The notes under the pieces: generated by a model
The model's database searches: none
What the model saw: only the letters and a program-made list of their open reading frames with translations
Told to the model about the DNA's origin: nothing
Shown: piece by piece, positions 36,439-46,140 of the stretch
How the letters are laid out: the number at the start of each line of letters is the position of its first letter
Position numbering within the stretch: position 1 is the first letter of the stretch
NCBI GenBank assembly: GCA_036703275.1
Contig: DATNPK010000096.1
Location: 248,001-312,000 of the forward strand
Direction of reading: 5' to 3'
Length of the DNA stretch: 64,000 bases
Origin: Coleofasciculaceae cyanobacterium
GTDB taxonomy: Bacteria; Cyanobacteriota; Cyanobacteriia; Cyanobacteriales; Xenococcaceae
Translations under genes and position numbers: made by a program

Positions 36439-37875
36439 GTGAATCAAATAGATTGGCAAAAGTTAGCTGCTTTATATCGCGATAAACATCAAGACAAACG
36501 ATTAAAAGAAAGTAAAAAAAGTTATCAAAGTAGTAATTTAGGAATTCCTGTTTTTCCTGATAACTTAAGCCTGAGAAAATACCAGCATCAGGTAGTAGCT
36601 AACTGGCTAGAAAATAAAGGTAGGGGAACATTAAAAATGGCAACAGGCAGTGGTAAAACTATCATTGCTTTGGCGATCGCCGTAGAACTATATCAGCAGA
36701 TAGGACTACAGATCTTATTAATAGTTTGTCCCTATCGGCACTTAGTAACTCAGTGGTCGAGAGAATGTCAGAAGTTTAATCTCTTGCCGATTATTGCGAT
36801 GACGCGGGCGGACAATTGGCAAGGGAAACTTTCTAACCAGCTTTATAATTTACAAAACTCAGCTCAATCTTTTCTGACAATTATTACTACTAACTCGACT
36901 TTAATTAGTCAAGGTTTTCAATCGCAGCTAAAATACTTTCCTGCCAAAACTTTAATAGTTGGAGATGAAGCACATAACTTAGGTTCAAGTCGCCTAGAAT
37001 CAAGCTTACCCCGTAATATTGGTCTACGTTTAGCTCTTTCGGCAACTCCAGAAAGACAATACGATGAATTAGGCACAGAAGCCTTACTTAACTATTTCGG
37101 TTCAATAATTCAGCCAGAGTTTACTTTAGCCGATGCTATCAAACAAGGAGCATTAGTTAACTATTTATACTATCCAGTATTTGTCGAATTAACCGCATCG
37201 GAATCTTGGGAATATGCTCAACTTACTAAACGTATCGGCTGGACTTTAAACAAAAATCCTAGCTTTTTAGGTAATGATACATTAACCTCATTATTGACCA
37301 AGCGATCGCGGTTAATTGCCACCGCAGCCAATAAGTTAACTTGTCTTAAAGAATTAATGACATCAAGGCTAAATACTAGCCACACACTTTTCTATTGCGG
37401 TGATGGAAATTTAGATGCTGAAACACGGCAAATCGATGCTGTCACCCACCTATTAGGTAAAGAATTAGGCTACCGTGTCAATACCTATACTACCGATACA
37501 TCTTTAGAAGAACGAGAACGTCTACGCCGTCAATTTGAACTAGGCGAGTTACAAGGGTTAGTGGCAATACGTTGTTTAGACGAAGGAATAGATATCCCTG
37601 CCATCAAAACCGCGATCATCCTCGCCAGCAGCAGTAATCCTCGTCAATTCATTCAACGTCGCGGTAGAATTTTGCGTCCCCATCCTGGCAAAAGTCAAGC
37701 AACCTTGTTTGACACTATTGTTATTCCTCCCAGTTTAGAACGAGATACTTGGGAAGTAGAAAGAAATTTATTACGTAAGGAATTACTCAGATTTCTCACC
37801 TTTGCCGAATTAGCTGACAATGCAGATGAGGCTACCAAGCAATTACTTCAACTGCAAGAACGATATGAGCTTTGA
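36439..37875 (+). CDS. DEAD/DEAH-box superfamily 2 helicase
   Basis: 478 aa. Motif I MATGSGKT (Lys73), motif II DEAH (175-178), motif III LSATP, and motif VI QFIQRRGRILRP are all present, so both RecA-like domains are complete. It belongs to the UvrB/Res-III-like group of SF2 helicases, stand-alone and without a nuclease domain. The start is GTG at 36439. Role unknown; DNA repair or translocation on nucleic acid are the general options. Confidence 0.88.
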   Translation: MNQIDWQKLAALYRDKHQDKRLKESKKSYQSSNLGIPVFPDNLSLRKYQHQVVANWLENKGRGTLKMATGSGKTIIALAIAVELYQQIGLQILLIVCPYRHLVTQWSRECQKFNLLPIIAMTRADNWQGKLSNQLYNLQNSAQSFLTIITTNSTLISQGFQSQLKYFPAKTLIVGDEAHNLGSSRLESSLPRNIGLRLALSATPERQYDELGTEALLNYFGSIIQPEFTLADAIKQGALVNYLYYPVFVELTASESWEYAQLTKRIGWTLNKNPSFLGNDTLTSLLTKRSRLIATAANKLTCLKELMTSRLNTSHTLFYCGDGNLDAETRQIDAVTHLLGKELGYRVNTYTTDTSLEERERLRRQFELGELQGLVAIRCLDEGIDIPAIKTAIILASSSNPRQFIQRRGRILRPHPGKSQATLFDTIVIPPSLERDTWEVERNLLRKELLRFLTFAELADNADEATKQLLQLQERYEL

Positions 37876-37972
37876 TTTTGAAGTTTGAAGTTCTGCACTA
37901 TGTTTATTTGTCTGTAGATGTTACAAAAATAAGATAACAGTGAACGTGTATATATTTGAGCGTTAGGCAAAA

Positions 37973-38065
37973 ATGATTAGTAGTAATGAACTGGATTGGT
38001 TGGCAGTGTGTGGTTATTTAGGCATAACTGTGTTTGTAATGTGGCGTATTTTTATGACGGAATAG
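37973..38065 (+). CDS. 30-aa single-pass membrane micro-protein (candidate)
   Basis: ATG to TAG, 30 codons: a short polar start (ISSNELD), then a hydrophobic span LAVCGYLGITVFVMW, then a charged end. The layout is like the tiny single-helix subunits of cyanobacterial membrane complexes, but I cannot match it to a known one. An AGG lies 6-8 bases before the ATG. The rest of the 413-bp spacer between the helicase and the next gene is AT-rich with STRR-like AGCTACTAATTATT repeats near 38130. Confidence 0.45.
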   Translation: MISSNELDWLAVCGYLGITVFVMWRIFMTE

Positions 38066-38288
38066 ATATGGAATAGACGAGACAACTAAAACCACGTTGG
38101 AAAATATTAATTAGCTTGAGATGATTGCTGATAGCTACTAATTATTCATTACTTATTACTCACTATCTTGGGTTTTGAGCTACTTGCATCTACTCTTCTC
38201 AACTTCTTTGCAAAAAATAGAAAGTGAAGTAACCTAAATTGTGAATTAAATATGGTTGTAAACTAGATTTTTTAGTAAAAACTAATAT

Positions 38289-39251
38289 ATGAAACGGATT
38301 TTTATTACTGGCGCGAGTGGTTGTATTGGTCACTACATGACAGAGACATTAATTCAAAATACCAATCATGAACTATATTTGCTAGTAAGAAATCCAGATA
38401 AGCTTCAGTTTGATTACCAGGCTCGTTCAGGAATTCATCTTTTAGTTGGGGATATATCTCATATTGAAAAATACAGTGATTTACTCTTAAAAGATATTAA
38501 TGTGGCGATCTTGGCAGCAACAGCTTGGGGAGGCAGAGACGAAACCTACGATATTAATGTAGTTAAAACCTTGGCGTTAATCAATCTGCTCAATCCTCAA
38601 ATTTGTGAACGAGTTATTTATTTTTCCACCGCTAGTATTTTAGACCGCAATAATCAATTATTGTTACCCGCAAGTCAGTTTGGTCATGACTACATTCGTA
38701 CTAAGTATCAGTGCTTTTCCCAACTTTCTCAACAGACAATCGCCGATAAAATTATCGCCGTCTTTCCGACTTTAGTTTTTGGGGGCGAAAAAAATAAACC
38801 TTATTCTCATTTAAGTGCTGGAATCAGCGACGTAACTAAATGGATCGGCTTAATTCGCTGGTTTAGCCTCGATGGTAGTTTCCACTTTATCCACGCTAAA
38901 GATATTGCCGAAGTAATTCGCTATTTAGTAGAAAATCCTGACTTTTCCCCCACACCAAAAGAAAGCGCAGCAGTAGACTGTCTAGTATTAGGTAACCCAG
39001 CAATTTCCGTAGATCGAGCGATCGCCGAAATAACTAGCTATTTTAATCAAAAGGTTTATCTAAGTATTCCGCTTTATGTTTGGCTAACTAACATCTTCAT
39101 TAAAATCTTTCGGATTCAAATGGATTCTTGGAGTCGCTTCTCTCTCAATTACCGCCATTTTATCTACAGCAACCCCGTTACTCCTGCTAGCTTTGGCATG
39201 GAGAATTACTGTTCCACCGTTAAAGATTTAATGAAAGCTTCAGGCATGTAA
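38289..39251 (+). CDS. NAD(P)-dependent epimerase/dehydratase-family reductase
   Basis: 320 aa, extended SDR. The cofactor motif GASGCIGHY is at 8-16. STASIL and YIRTKYQC stand where the catalytic Ser and Tyr-x3-Lys are expected (Tyr-Ile-Arg-Thr-Lys). The substrate is unknown. Cyanobacteria carry several such proteins near carotenoid or glycolipid genes; here the next two genes are on the opposite strand and end two bases from its stop. Confidence 0.82.
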   Translation: MKRIFITGASGCIGHYMTETLIQNTNHELYLLVRNPDKLQFDYQARSGIHLLVGDISHIEKYSDLLLKDINVAILAATAWGGRDETYDINVVKTLALINLLNPQICERVIYFSTASILDRNNQLLLPASQFGHDYIRTKYQCFSQLSQQTIADKIIAVFPTLVFGGEKNKPYSHLSAGISDVTKWIGLIRWFSLDGSFHFIHAKDIAEVIRYLVENPDFSPTPKESAAVDCLVLGNPAISVDRAIAEITSYFNQKVYLSIPLYVWLTNIFIKIFRIQMDSWSRFSLNYRHFIYSNPVTPASFGMENYCSTVKDLMKASGM

Positions 39252-39252
39252 A

Positions 39253-39924
39253 TTAGACATCTGCCCATTTACGGAGTAGGTTAGCAATACTTTTAGAAAT
39301 CAGATCGAACTCTGGGACTTTTCCCGATTTAGCGAAGATTGCACGACGGGCGGTTTCCAAATCAAACAGAATTTCGCGATCGCTAGCATTACGTATTATA
39401 CTTTGCACCCAACCTACCACAACTAATCTAGTTCCCTGTGTCACAGGATTTACACGATGCAGAGTAGTCGAAGGATAAACAATCGCCGAACCCGCCTCTA
39501 ATTTATAGCTTTGTTCTGACTGTACTCCCTCAATAACTAATTCTCCGCCTTCATAATCTTGAGGTGAATTGAGGAAAAGGGTAAAAGAAATATCAGAACG
39601 ATATAAACCAGAACTTCCTCCCATTAGCGCATTATCAACATGGGTATCATAAGACATTCCCACATCATATCGGCTGAATAGTAATGAATGAATTAGCTTA
39701 GGGCGAATCGCTGACTCAAATAGAGCATTTTTATTAATTGCGGTGCGAACCTTGGTTTTTAACTCCTTCTGAGATGTTCCTGCTTTTAACTGCTGATTGT
39801 TCTTAACTAACTTAGCGTGCCATCCTGCTGTAAGTTTGCCATCAATAAATTCGGCTTGTGACAAAACTTGCTTAATTTCTGCCACCTCGTCAGGGGAAAG
39901 TATTTGGTCGATGGAAAAAATCAT
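39253..39924 (-). CDS. Fe(II)/2-oxoglutarate dioxygenase, PKHX/PiuC type
   Basis: 223 aa. The iron facial triad is visible: His95 and Asp97 (YDTHVDN) and His156 (TLHRV), with Arg166 (GTRLVVVGW) for 2-oxoglutarate. Size and motif spacing match the PKHX-type hydroxylases (PiuC/YbiX), which in other bacteria sit near iron-uptake genes. It lies 38 bp downstream of the glycosyltransferase gene on the same strand and may be co-transcribed with it. Confidence 0.9.
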   Translation of the reverse strand: MIFSIDQILSPDEVAEIKQVLSQAEFIDGKLTAGWHAKLVKNNQQLKAGTSQKELKTKVRTAINKNALFESAIRPKLIHSLLFSRYDVGMSYDTHVDNALMGGSSGLYRSDISFTLFLNSPQDYEGGELVIEGVQSEQSYKLEAGSAIVYPSTTLHRVNPVTQGTRLVVVGWVQSIIRNASDREILFDLETARRAIFAKSGKVPEFDLISKSIANLLRKWADV

Positions 39925-39962
39925 ATTGCGCTGTGTATGAAATAAATATTTAATACTAACTG

Positions 39963-41213
39963 TTAAATATTGGCTTCGATGATTTCGACTGCTTTGCTTA
40001 CGCCTCCTGCCTGTTCAATTTCAGCTTTTAGCTTTAAAGCATTTTGACGGTATTCGGGTTGAGATAAAACCTGTTGGATAGCTGTCTTGAGAGTGTCTAC
40101 GGTGCAATTGTTGAGGTCAATTACCTCTCCTGTTTTTGTCCAAGCTATGCGTGCAGCTACGGCTGGCTGATCGTTGGTTATCGGAATAGCTATCATTGGC
40201 ACACCGTTACTTAAAGATTCTAGGGTAGTGTTCATTCCAGCATGTGTAATACATAAACTAGCGCGCTGAAGTAAAGCTAGTTGCGGTGCTGCTTTAACCA
40301 CAATCGGTGAACCAGGAACATAGCCTAATTCATCTGGTTCAGTTGCGCCTCCTAAGGAAATAACCAACTGAATGTCTAAACCTAAACAAGCATAGGCAAT
40401 TTGAATAAAAACCCAAAGTATCTTGTTTTGAACTGTACCTAGTGAAGCGTAAACCAAAGGTTTATCAGTCAACTTTTCCCAAGGAAAAGGTATCTCGGCA
40501 CGAGCAATGTCATTAACTAATGGTCCTACAAAGTAAAAATAGTCAGGTAAATTCTGGCGAGGAAATTCAAATGATGGTGGTTGCTGGCTAATAATAGCTC
40601 TTTTTGACCAGATCTCGAGCTCATCCTGACTAGATAAAGCTTTCAAAACCCATTTTTCTCGATACTGATTAACTATTAGCTGGATTGGTATACCTGCCAG
40701 TTTGAGCAAATTAGTACCAACCTGGTTACGGAGTTGTCCTAGCCATGAAGAATCGTAATTCCAGCCTGTCAGAGAAGGAGGAACAGTGGATTCAGAATTT
40801 AGCAATAAAGCATTGCAGATAGTTATAAAAGGTAGGTTGAGATATTCAGCAATTGTCGAACCTTCAAACGAAGCTTGATCGATTAATAAAACTTCAACAC
40901 CTGTTCGTTTACAGGCTGGCGGAACTTCTTGTAAAATTACTTCTGTTCCCTGACGAAATAGATCGATAGTGTAAAGCAGCGCCAGGATGCCATCTAACTT
41001 ACCTAAACGATCTTGCGATCGCCTACCACTACCTAAGGGAAACTTGGCTGCACCAATAGGATAAAAATCCAACTTAGCAGCGATCGCATAAGATTCAATA
41101 TCAGGTAGCCCAAACAAGGTAACTTGATGTCCTCGCTGTTGCAGTTCATAACCCAAAGCACTCATGGGGTTGAGATGTCCTGTACCTGGAGGACAAAGGA
41201 TACCAAATTTCAT
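39963..41213 (-). CDS. UGT/MGT-like glycosyltransferase (GT1)
   Basis: 416 aa. The N-terminus CPPGTGHLNPMSALGYELQQ and the donor-site signature THAGMNTTLESLSNGVPMIA, followed by TNDQPAVAARI, place it in the GT1 family of small-molecule glycosyltransferases, close to zeaxanthin glucosyltransferase (CrtX) and macrolide MGT enzymes. In a cyanobacterium a carotenoid or sterol-like acceptor is plausible, but no carotenoid gene is adjacent. Confidence 0.85.
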   Translation of the reverse strand: MKFGILCPPGTGHLNPMSALGYELQQRGHQVTLFGLPDIESYAIAAKLDFYPIGAAKFPLGSGRRSQDRLGKLDGILALLYTIDLFRQGTEVILQEVPPACKRTGVEVLLIDQASFEGSTIAEYLNLPFITICNALLLNSESTVPPSLTGWNYDSSWLGQLRNQVGTNLLKLAGIPIQLIVNQYREKWVLKALSSQDELEIWSKRAIISQQPPSFEFPRQNLPDYFYFVGPLVNDIARAEIPFPWEKLTDKPLVYASLGTVQNKILWVFIQIAYACLGLDIQLVISLGGATEPDELGYVPGSPIVVKAAPQLALLQRASLCITHAGMNTTLESLSNGVPMIAIPITNDQPAVAARIAWTKTGEVIDLNNCTVDTLKTAIQQVLSQPEYRQNALKLKAEIEQAGGVSKAVEIIEANI

Positions 41214-41289
41214 AAGTCAAGAGTCAAATAGAGATAACTAGTTAAATTATCTCCTATGCACCTCTATTTGAACTTTTACTGCTTATTAC

Positions 41290-42141
41290 CTACTTACTGA
41301 ACTCAATCTGAGAAACCAAACCATAAACTTCTGAAGGGTCTTTTACAGGGGCTGGTGGTGGTTCAATAGATGGCCAGACTGTTTTTAATTCAGCCATGCT
41401 GTCGGTAATAGTTTGATGTCCTTCGGGATCTGTTTGACTCTTTTGCTCGGCAATTGTTTGATACAGCTCATCGGCGTAAAGGACAAAACCTCTAGAATCC
41501 TGATATTCAACTACTTCCACAAATTGGTTATTGGCGATCGCTGCTTCATATTCTGTCGCAGCAGTTTTGAGCATTTCTACAATTACATCTATCGTGAATT
41601 CTGGTGAGTTGCGTTGTGATTCAGGAATAGCTGCGATCGCTCGATCGATCGAGGCTATGGACTCATCGAATAAAGTTTGCATTTCTGGAGAATCTGGTGC
41701 AGATTGTGCCAAATCGTGTAGCTGATTTAGAGTTGGCTTAAAATCTTCTACTCCTTTTTCTGGTAGCACTGGTTCAATACCACTATAAAGTTCCTCGACG
41801 GGATGTCCAATATGAGGTTCTGCTTGTTCGTAATTTTTTAGCTCAATCAGTTCTTGTGCAGCAATTAAATGACCTTTCATTAAGCCTAAAGTAGTCATGT
41901 AGTCTACATCAGGGTTGCTAGTGGAAGTGCCAGCTTCACCACCTTCACCACCTTCACCGCCTTCACCGCCTTCGCCACCTTCCCCGCCTTCAGCCCCCTG
42001 AGTCAGTAACAGAGAGTCAAAAGTAGGATTATCGACCATTTCATCTGCTTCGTAAGCATTAGAAGGTAGAGTTTGAGTTCCTATAGCAGTTGCTAAACTT
42101 AGAGCTAAAAATAATTCTGTAGTTTTAATTCGAGTAGACAT
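41290..42141 (-). CDS. Secreted protein with Gly-Gly-Glu repeat
   Basis: 283 aa from the chosen Met, which begins a clear signal peptide (MSTRIKTTELFLALSLATAI, cleavage near SNA-YEA). The frame opens 36 codons upstream, but those residues precede the signal and are rejected. Residues about 50-70 are EGGEGGEGG repeats. The rest is helical and acidic with MKGHLIAAQELIELKNYEQA and PHIGHPVEELY, His residues that could bind metal. I do not recognise the domain. It lies about 120 bp downstream of the multicopper oxidase on the same strand, so a joint periplasmic metal or redox role is inference. Confidence 0.8.
   Translation of the reverse strand: MSTRIKTTELFLALSLATAIGTQTLPSNAYEADEMVDNPTFDSLLLTQGAEGGEGGEGGEGGEGGEGGEAGTSTSNPDVDYMTTLGLMKGHLIAAQELIELKNYEQAEPHIGHPVEELYSGIEPVLPEKGVEDFKPTLNQLHDLAQSAPDSPEMQTLFDESIASIDRAIAAIPESQRNSPEFTIDVIVEMLKTAATEYEAAIANNQFVEVVEYQDSRGFVLYADELYQTIAEQKSQTDPEGHQTITDSMAELKTVWPSIEPPPAPVKDPSEVYGLVSQIEFSK
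41932..41991 (-). repeat. In-gene minisatellite coding GGE repeats
   Basis: About six to seven 9-bp units (plus strand CTTCACCGC/CTTCACCAC-like) coding Gly-Gly-Glu. Length change by whole units keeps the frame. Confidence 0.85.
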
Positions 42142-42261
42142 GAAATCTTTATTAATATTTATACTTAATTTGTTCTGAAGTAGTACTTTACTTGTGTTGA
42201 GAATTAAAGTCAATAATGTTAAAGATCGATAATTTTTATTTGAGATCAACCCAAATTATGC

Positions 42262-43263
42262 TTATGCTTCTTCGGGAATTACATCGAAATATCCCATGCA
42301 GCCGTGTTCGGCAATATAGTCTTGATGGGGATGAAACATATATTTACCTGGATATTTATAGGCAAATTCTAAAATATGGCGTTCGGCAGTTCCTATAGTA
42401 ATTACATCGCTTTCCTCATTAGGTTCCAGGCTACGACCAGTACGATATACCTGGAACATATTGGCATGAATATGAAAAGTAACGGCGGGATCGAACTCAA
42501 TCATATTGAGTATATAGAGTCGGATTAATTGATTTTGATAAATTGGAATTGGATAATCACGATAATAGTTAGGGATACCATTAAAAGCATACAGTTCATT
42601 AACATCGTCACTATCTAGGTCGTAAGCGCCCATCACCATCACCATTTCATCTGCATCAGGACGACCTTCAGGGGGATCGACAATGAACAAGCCATATAGT
42701 CCCTTGCCTACATGACGGGTTACAGGCGCAACATGACAATGATAAGGATGAACGCCATAGGGTTCGGCATCAAACTCATAGACAGTTGTTTGATCTCGAC
42801 GTATCGATACCATTCCGTCCATCTCGACAGGATGCGTACCGTGGAAGTGCAGACTATGAGAATGTCCGTCTTGATTATGAAAGATAATCCGCACGCGATC
42901 GCCTTCGGTGGCTCTTAGGGTTGGGGCGGGGACGCGATCGTTCAAATTCCAGCTAATAAAAGTAATCGCGCTATTTAGCTGTATAGGTGTACTATGAGCA
43001 TACACTTCAAACTCCCTTACGGTCTGCCCGTTTTCTTCTTTGAGAGTACCGTAGTCAAAATCTCTTAGAACTAACATGGGATTGAAGCTTAAATCAAGAT
43101 AATCGCCTGTTTTTGGTAGGGGAGGAATTTTAACCGAGTTAGCAGCCTGAGCTTTGCCAGTATTGAACTTGAGTGCAGCAGCAGAAATACCGCCCGCCAG
43201 TAATCCCCATTGGATAAACTGACGGCGAGTCTTAAATCGATCTAAGTGAAATAGGTCTGACAT
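42262..43263 (-). CDS. Tat-exported two-domain multicopper oxidase
   Basis: 333 aa. The N-terminus has a twin-arginine motif (TRRQFIQWG, Arg13-Arg14) and a hydrophobic stretch to about residue 40, so export of a folded, copper-loaded protein is expected. Two cupredoxin domains follow. Copper ligands are visible as HFHG (139-142), HPYHCH (172-177) with His184, FHIH (263-266) and FHPH (310-313). The HCH...H arrangement in domain 1 resembles two-domain oxidases and NirK-type enzymes rather than three-domain laccases. Substrate unknown; metal oxidation is one option. The Gly-Glu-rich secreted protein follows on the same strand. Confidence 0.87.
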   Translation of the reverse strand: MSDLFHLDRFKTRRQFIQWGLLAGGISAAALKFNTGKAQAANSVKIPPLPKTGDYLDLSFNPMLVLRDFDYGTLKEENGQTVREFEVYAHSTPIQLNSAITFISWNLNDRVPAPTLRATEGDRVRIIFHNQDGHSHSLHFHGTHPVEMDGMVSIRRDQTTVYEFDAEPYGVHPYHCHVAPVTRHVGKGLYGLFIVDPPEGRPDADEMVMVMGAYDLDSDDVNELYAFNGIPNYYRDYPIPIYQNQLIRLYILNMIEFDPAVTFHIHANMFQVYRTGRSLEPNEESDVITIGTAERHILEFAYKYPGKYMFHPHQDYIAEHGCMGYFDVIPEEA

Positions 43264-43534
43264 TTAAACTAAAAAGATTTAGGAGATGAGCAATCATATT
43301 TACAATCTAAATAAAATAATTGCATATTATTACCAATAATCAATTGATTAATTTCTTAAGAAGCAACAATATGTTGGAAAATGATTATCTTTTCAGTTTC
43401 TCATCCTGCATTTAAAGCTGCCTTATCCTTTTGGAGATTTACGTATATTTTCTATTAGACTAATTACTATATTGAGAGTAAATTAGATTCGATTCAGGCA
43501 AAGCGTTACTAGTTTCTTGGAGCGATAAATCACA

Positions 43535-44572
43535 GTGGGTTTTCTAAATCGTTTTAATCTTTCGCGGGACATGGGAATAGATCTAGGTACTGCTAATACT
43601 TTGGTATACATATCTGGTAAAGGAATTGTCTTGGAAGAACCTTCTGTAGTGGCGATTGACCGTAAAACAGAAACTCCAAGAGCATTTGGTAAAGAAGCAA
43701 AATTATTATTAGGGCGCGCTCCCGAAAATATTGAAGCTTTACGTCCACTCAAAAACGGTGTAATTGCCGACTTTGACGCGACAGAAGCAATGATCCATGA
43801 ATTTGTTAAACGGGCTTTTGAAGGCAACCCTTTGGTTCATCCTCGCATGGTAATTGGTATTCCTAGCGGGGTAACCAAATTAGAGCGTCGGGCAGTAATT
43901 GAAGCGGCTTCTAATGCAGGAGCGAGGGAAGTAGACTTGATTGAAGAACCTTTGGCAGCAGCCATTGGTGCGGGTTTACCGATTAGTGAGCCGACAGGCA
44001 ACATGATTGTGGATATTGGCGGAGGTACAACAGAAGTCGCTGTAATTAGTTCTCAGGGTAAAGTAATCAGCGAATCAATTCGGATTGCCGGGGATGAATT
44101 AACCGAAGCGATCGCTAATCATATCAAAAAGGAGCATAAGCTGGCGATTGGCGAAAATACTGCTGAAAATATTAAATTCAATCTGGGTTCGGCTTATCCA
44201 GTTGATGATAATGAGCGCACCACGGAAGTAAGAGGTTTGCATTTGCTATCAGGATTACCTGGCACTATTGAAATTAGTGAAACGGAAATTCGTGCTTGTC
44301 TTCAAGAATCGGTCAGAAACATTATTGACACTATTAAGCGTACCCTAGAGCAAACTCCCCCAGACTTGGCTGCGGATATTATTGACCGTGGCATTATGTT
44401 AGCAGGAGGTGGCGCAATGTTACGCGGGCTAGATGTTTTGATCGCTCATGAAACAGGTATTGTTACTCATATTGCTGCTGAACCTTTAAAATGTGTAGTT
44501 TTGGGTACAGGAAGAGTATTAGAAGATAAAACCTTGGATCGAGTGTTTAGCGATCGCTCTATATTAACTTAA
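43535..44572 (+). CDS. mreB: Rod-shape protein MreB
   Basis: 345 aa, actin-fold. DMGIDLGTANTLVY (about 11-24) is phosphate loop 1; DIGGGTTEVAVIS and GIMLAGGGAMLRG are the later nucleotide-binding loops. It polymerises under the membrane and guides cell-wall synthesis. The start is GTG at 43535, which gives the expected short amphipathic N-terminus (VGFLNRFNLSRD). It opens the mreB-mreC-mreD cluster, 14 bp before mreC. Confidence 0.96.
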   Translation: MGFLNRFNLSRDMGIDLGTANTLVYISGKGIVLEEPSVVAIDRKTETPRAFGKEAKLLLGRAPENIEALRPLKNGVIADFDATEAMIHEFVKRAFEGNPLVHPRMVIGIPSGVTKLERRAVIEAASNAGAREVDLIEEPLAAAIGAGLPISEPTGNMIVDIGGGTTEVAVISSQGKVISESIRIAGDELTEAIANHIKKEHKLAIGENTAENIKFNLGSAYPVDDNERTTEVRGLHLLSGLPGTIEISETEIRACLQESVRNIIDTIKRTLEQTPPDLAADIIDRGIMLAGGGAMLRGLDVLIAHETGIVTHIAAEPLKCVVLGTGRVLEDKTLDRVFSDRSILT

Positions 44573-44586
44573 ATAAGACGTACAAA

Positions 44587-45336
44587 ATGAGTCGTTGGTG
44601 GGATAGATATGGTTTTCGCACAATACTGATCGTCGTCGCATTGATTATAGCTTTGTGGGTCAAACAAACCCAAGCTGCATTTTTATCGGAAGCTTATTAT
44701 TTGGTCATTAGTCCGTTTCAGTCTCAAAAACAGCTAGCTTTAGAGGATCGGCTCACTAATGCGCGAATTTTAGAGCTTGAGCAGCGTGTCACCGAATTAG
44801 ATCGCCAGAATCAGCAGTTGAAGCAAGTATTAAATTATGCCGAAGCTCAAACAGTTGAAACGATTGCTACGCCTATAATTAAACGTAGTCGCGATCGCTG
44901 GTGGAATCGAGTTACTTTGGGCAAAGGTAGCCAAGACGGAATTAAACCAGGCTACATTGTCATGGGCATTGGGGGTTTGGTTGGGCGAGTTACTCACGTC
45001 ACGTCTCACACTAGCAGGGTATTATTGATTAGCGATAATACTAGCCGAGTCGGGGCAATTTTGAGTCGTAACCGTCAGCTAGGATATATTAAGGGTGAAG
45101 GTTCATCAACGGTAGTAATGCATTTTTTTGAGCAGGTGGCAGATATCAAGCCAGGCGATCGAGTTTCTACGTCCAGTCTTAGTAAGCTATATCCTGCTGG
45201 GTTACCCATTGGCAAAGTTAAATCTACCCAGCAAAAGAAAGATACCGCTTTAGAAATAGAAGTTGAGTTGACTGCGCCGATTGATATTTTGGAATGGGTT
45301 GTAGTGCAGTCTTTTGAACCAAGGTTAAATCGGTAG
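44587..45336 (+). CDS. mreC: Rod-shape protein MreC
   Basis: 249 aa. One N-terminal membrane helix (about 11-30), a coiled coil (about 50-80) and the beta-barrel MreC core (about 90-245: GSQDGIKPGYIVMGIGGLVG, PGDRVSTSS, YPAGLPIGKV). It links MreB to the periplasmic elongation machinery. Cyanobacterial MreC is short like this one. Confidence 0.93.
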   Translation: MSRWWDRYGFRTILIVVALIIALWVKQTQAAFLSEAYYLVISPFQSQKQLALEDRLTNARILELEQRVTELDRQNQQLKQVLNYAEAQTVETIATPIIKRSRDRWWNRVTLGKGSQDGIKPGYIVMGIGGLVGRVTHVTSHTSRVLLISDNTSRVGAILSRNRQLGYIKGEGSSTVVMHFFEQVADIKPGDRVSTSSLSKLYPAGLPIGKVKSTQQKKDTALEIEVELTAPIDILEWVVVQSFEPRLNR

Positions 45337-45393
45337 GCGAGAGAAAAGCGATCGAAACTAGTACCACGTCTAGGCTAAAATGCTGGGTTGATT

Positions 45394-45409
45394 CCCCCAA
45401 ACTTGGGGG
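45394..45409. repeat. GC-rich palindrome between mreC and mreD
   Basis: CCCCCAA-AC-TTGGGGG, followed by a further GGGGG at 45413. This is the kind of C/G-run palindrome scattered in cyanobacterial spacers. It could form a hairpin in the mreBCD transcript and lower mreD expression; that is inference. Confidence 0.7.
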
Positions 45410-45455
45410 TTAGGGGGCTGAAAATAATTTTCAATATCAGTAAAAAGTTTAAATA

Positions 45456-46010
45456 ATGCCACGTAAAAATCAGACATCTATTGATATTTTAAAAGTATTT
45501 AATATCTTATTTATTTTGGCTTCTGTGGTTGTATGTTCAATTTTAATGTTGGTTAATATTCCTGGCATGGAATTGTTAGAAACTAATCCTAATTGGCTAT
45601 TAATTTGGGTAGTTGCTTGGAGTATTAAACGGACTATTTGGCAAGGCGCGATCGCTGGATTAATGATCGGCTGGATTTATGATGGTATAACTGTTAGCTC
45701 TCCTTCTCATGCACTTAGTTTTGTTTTAGTAGGGGTATTTACCTCCAGTTTACAAAAGCAAAAATATATTGGAGAGGATTTTATTTCAGTGGCTTTTGTC
45801 GTCTTTTTTATGACCATTTTTGCGGAAACGATTTTTGCTTGGCAATATGCTAAATATTATCTGTTTAGTATCTCTGAAAATATGCAAAAATATGAAGAAA
45901 CAATAGTTATTTCTGCAATTATTACTAGTCTTTGGAGTCCCGCTTTTTATTATCCTTTTAATCTGTGGAATGAAAAAGTAAAATTGCAGACTAAGGTTAT
46001 TAAAGAATAG
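45456..46010 (+). CDS. mreD: Rod-shape protein MreD
   Basis: 184 aa with about five hydrophobic segments, the size and position of MreD. Similarity in this family is weak, so the call rests mainly on order behind mreC. It begins 119 bp after mreC, past a GC-rich palindrome, and is followed by a hairpin. Confidence 0.88.
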   Translation: MPRKNQTSIDILKVFNILFILASVVVCSILMLVNIPGMELLETNPNWLLIWVVAWSIKRTIWQGAIAGLMIGWIYDGITVSSPSHALSFVLVGVFTSSLQKQKYIGEDFISVAFVVFFMTIFAETIFAWQYAKYYLFSISENMQKYEETIVISAIITSLWSPAFYYPFNLWNEKVKLQTKVIKE

Positions 46011-46057
46011 CTAATGATTAATTTTTAAGTTTGGCTACACGTTCTTTATTTATTGGC

Positions 46058-46083
46058 TAAAAGCTATTAGTTATTAGCTTTTA
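46058..46083 (+). terminator. Hairpin after mreD
   Basis: Stem TAAAAGCTA / TAGCTTTTA, 9 bp, with an 8-base loop and only a short T-rich tail. It is built from the AGCTATTAG-type heptamers common in this window, so it may be a repeat that also terminates. Confidence 0.45.
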
Positions 46084-46140
46084 ACTTAAAATATTCTATC
46101 CGAAGATTTAGTATAATGCACGGGTATTTATCTGATCAAC

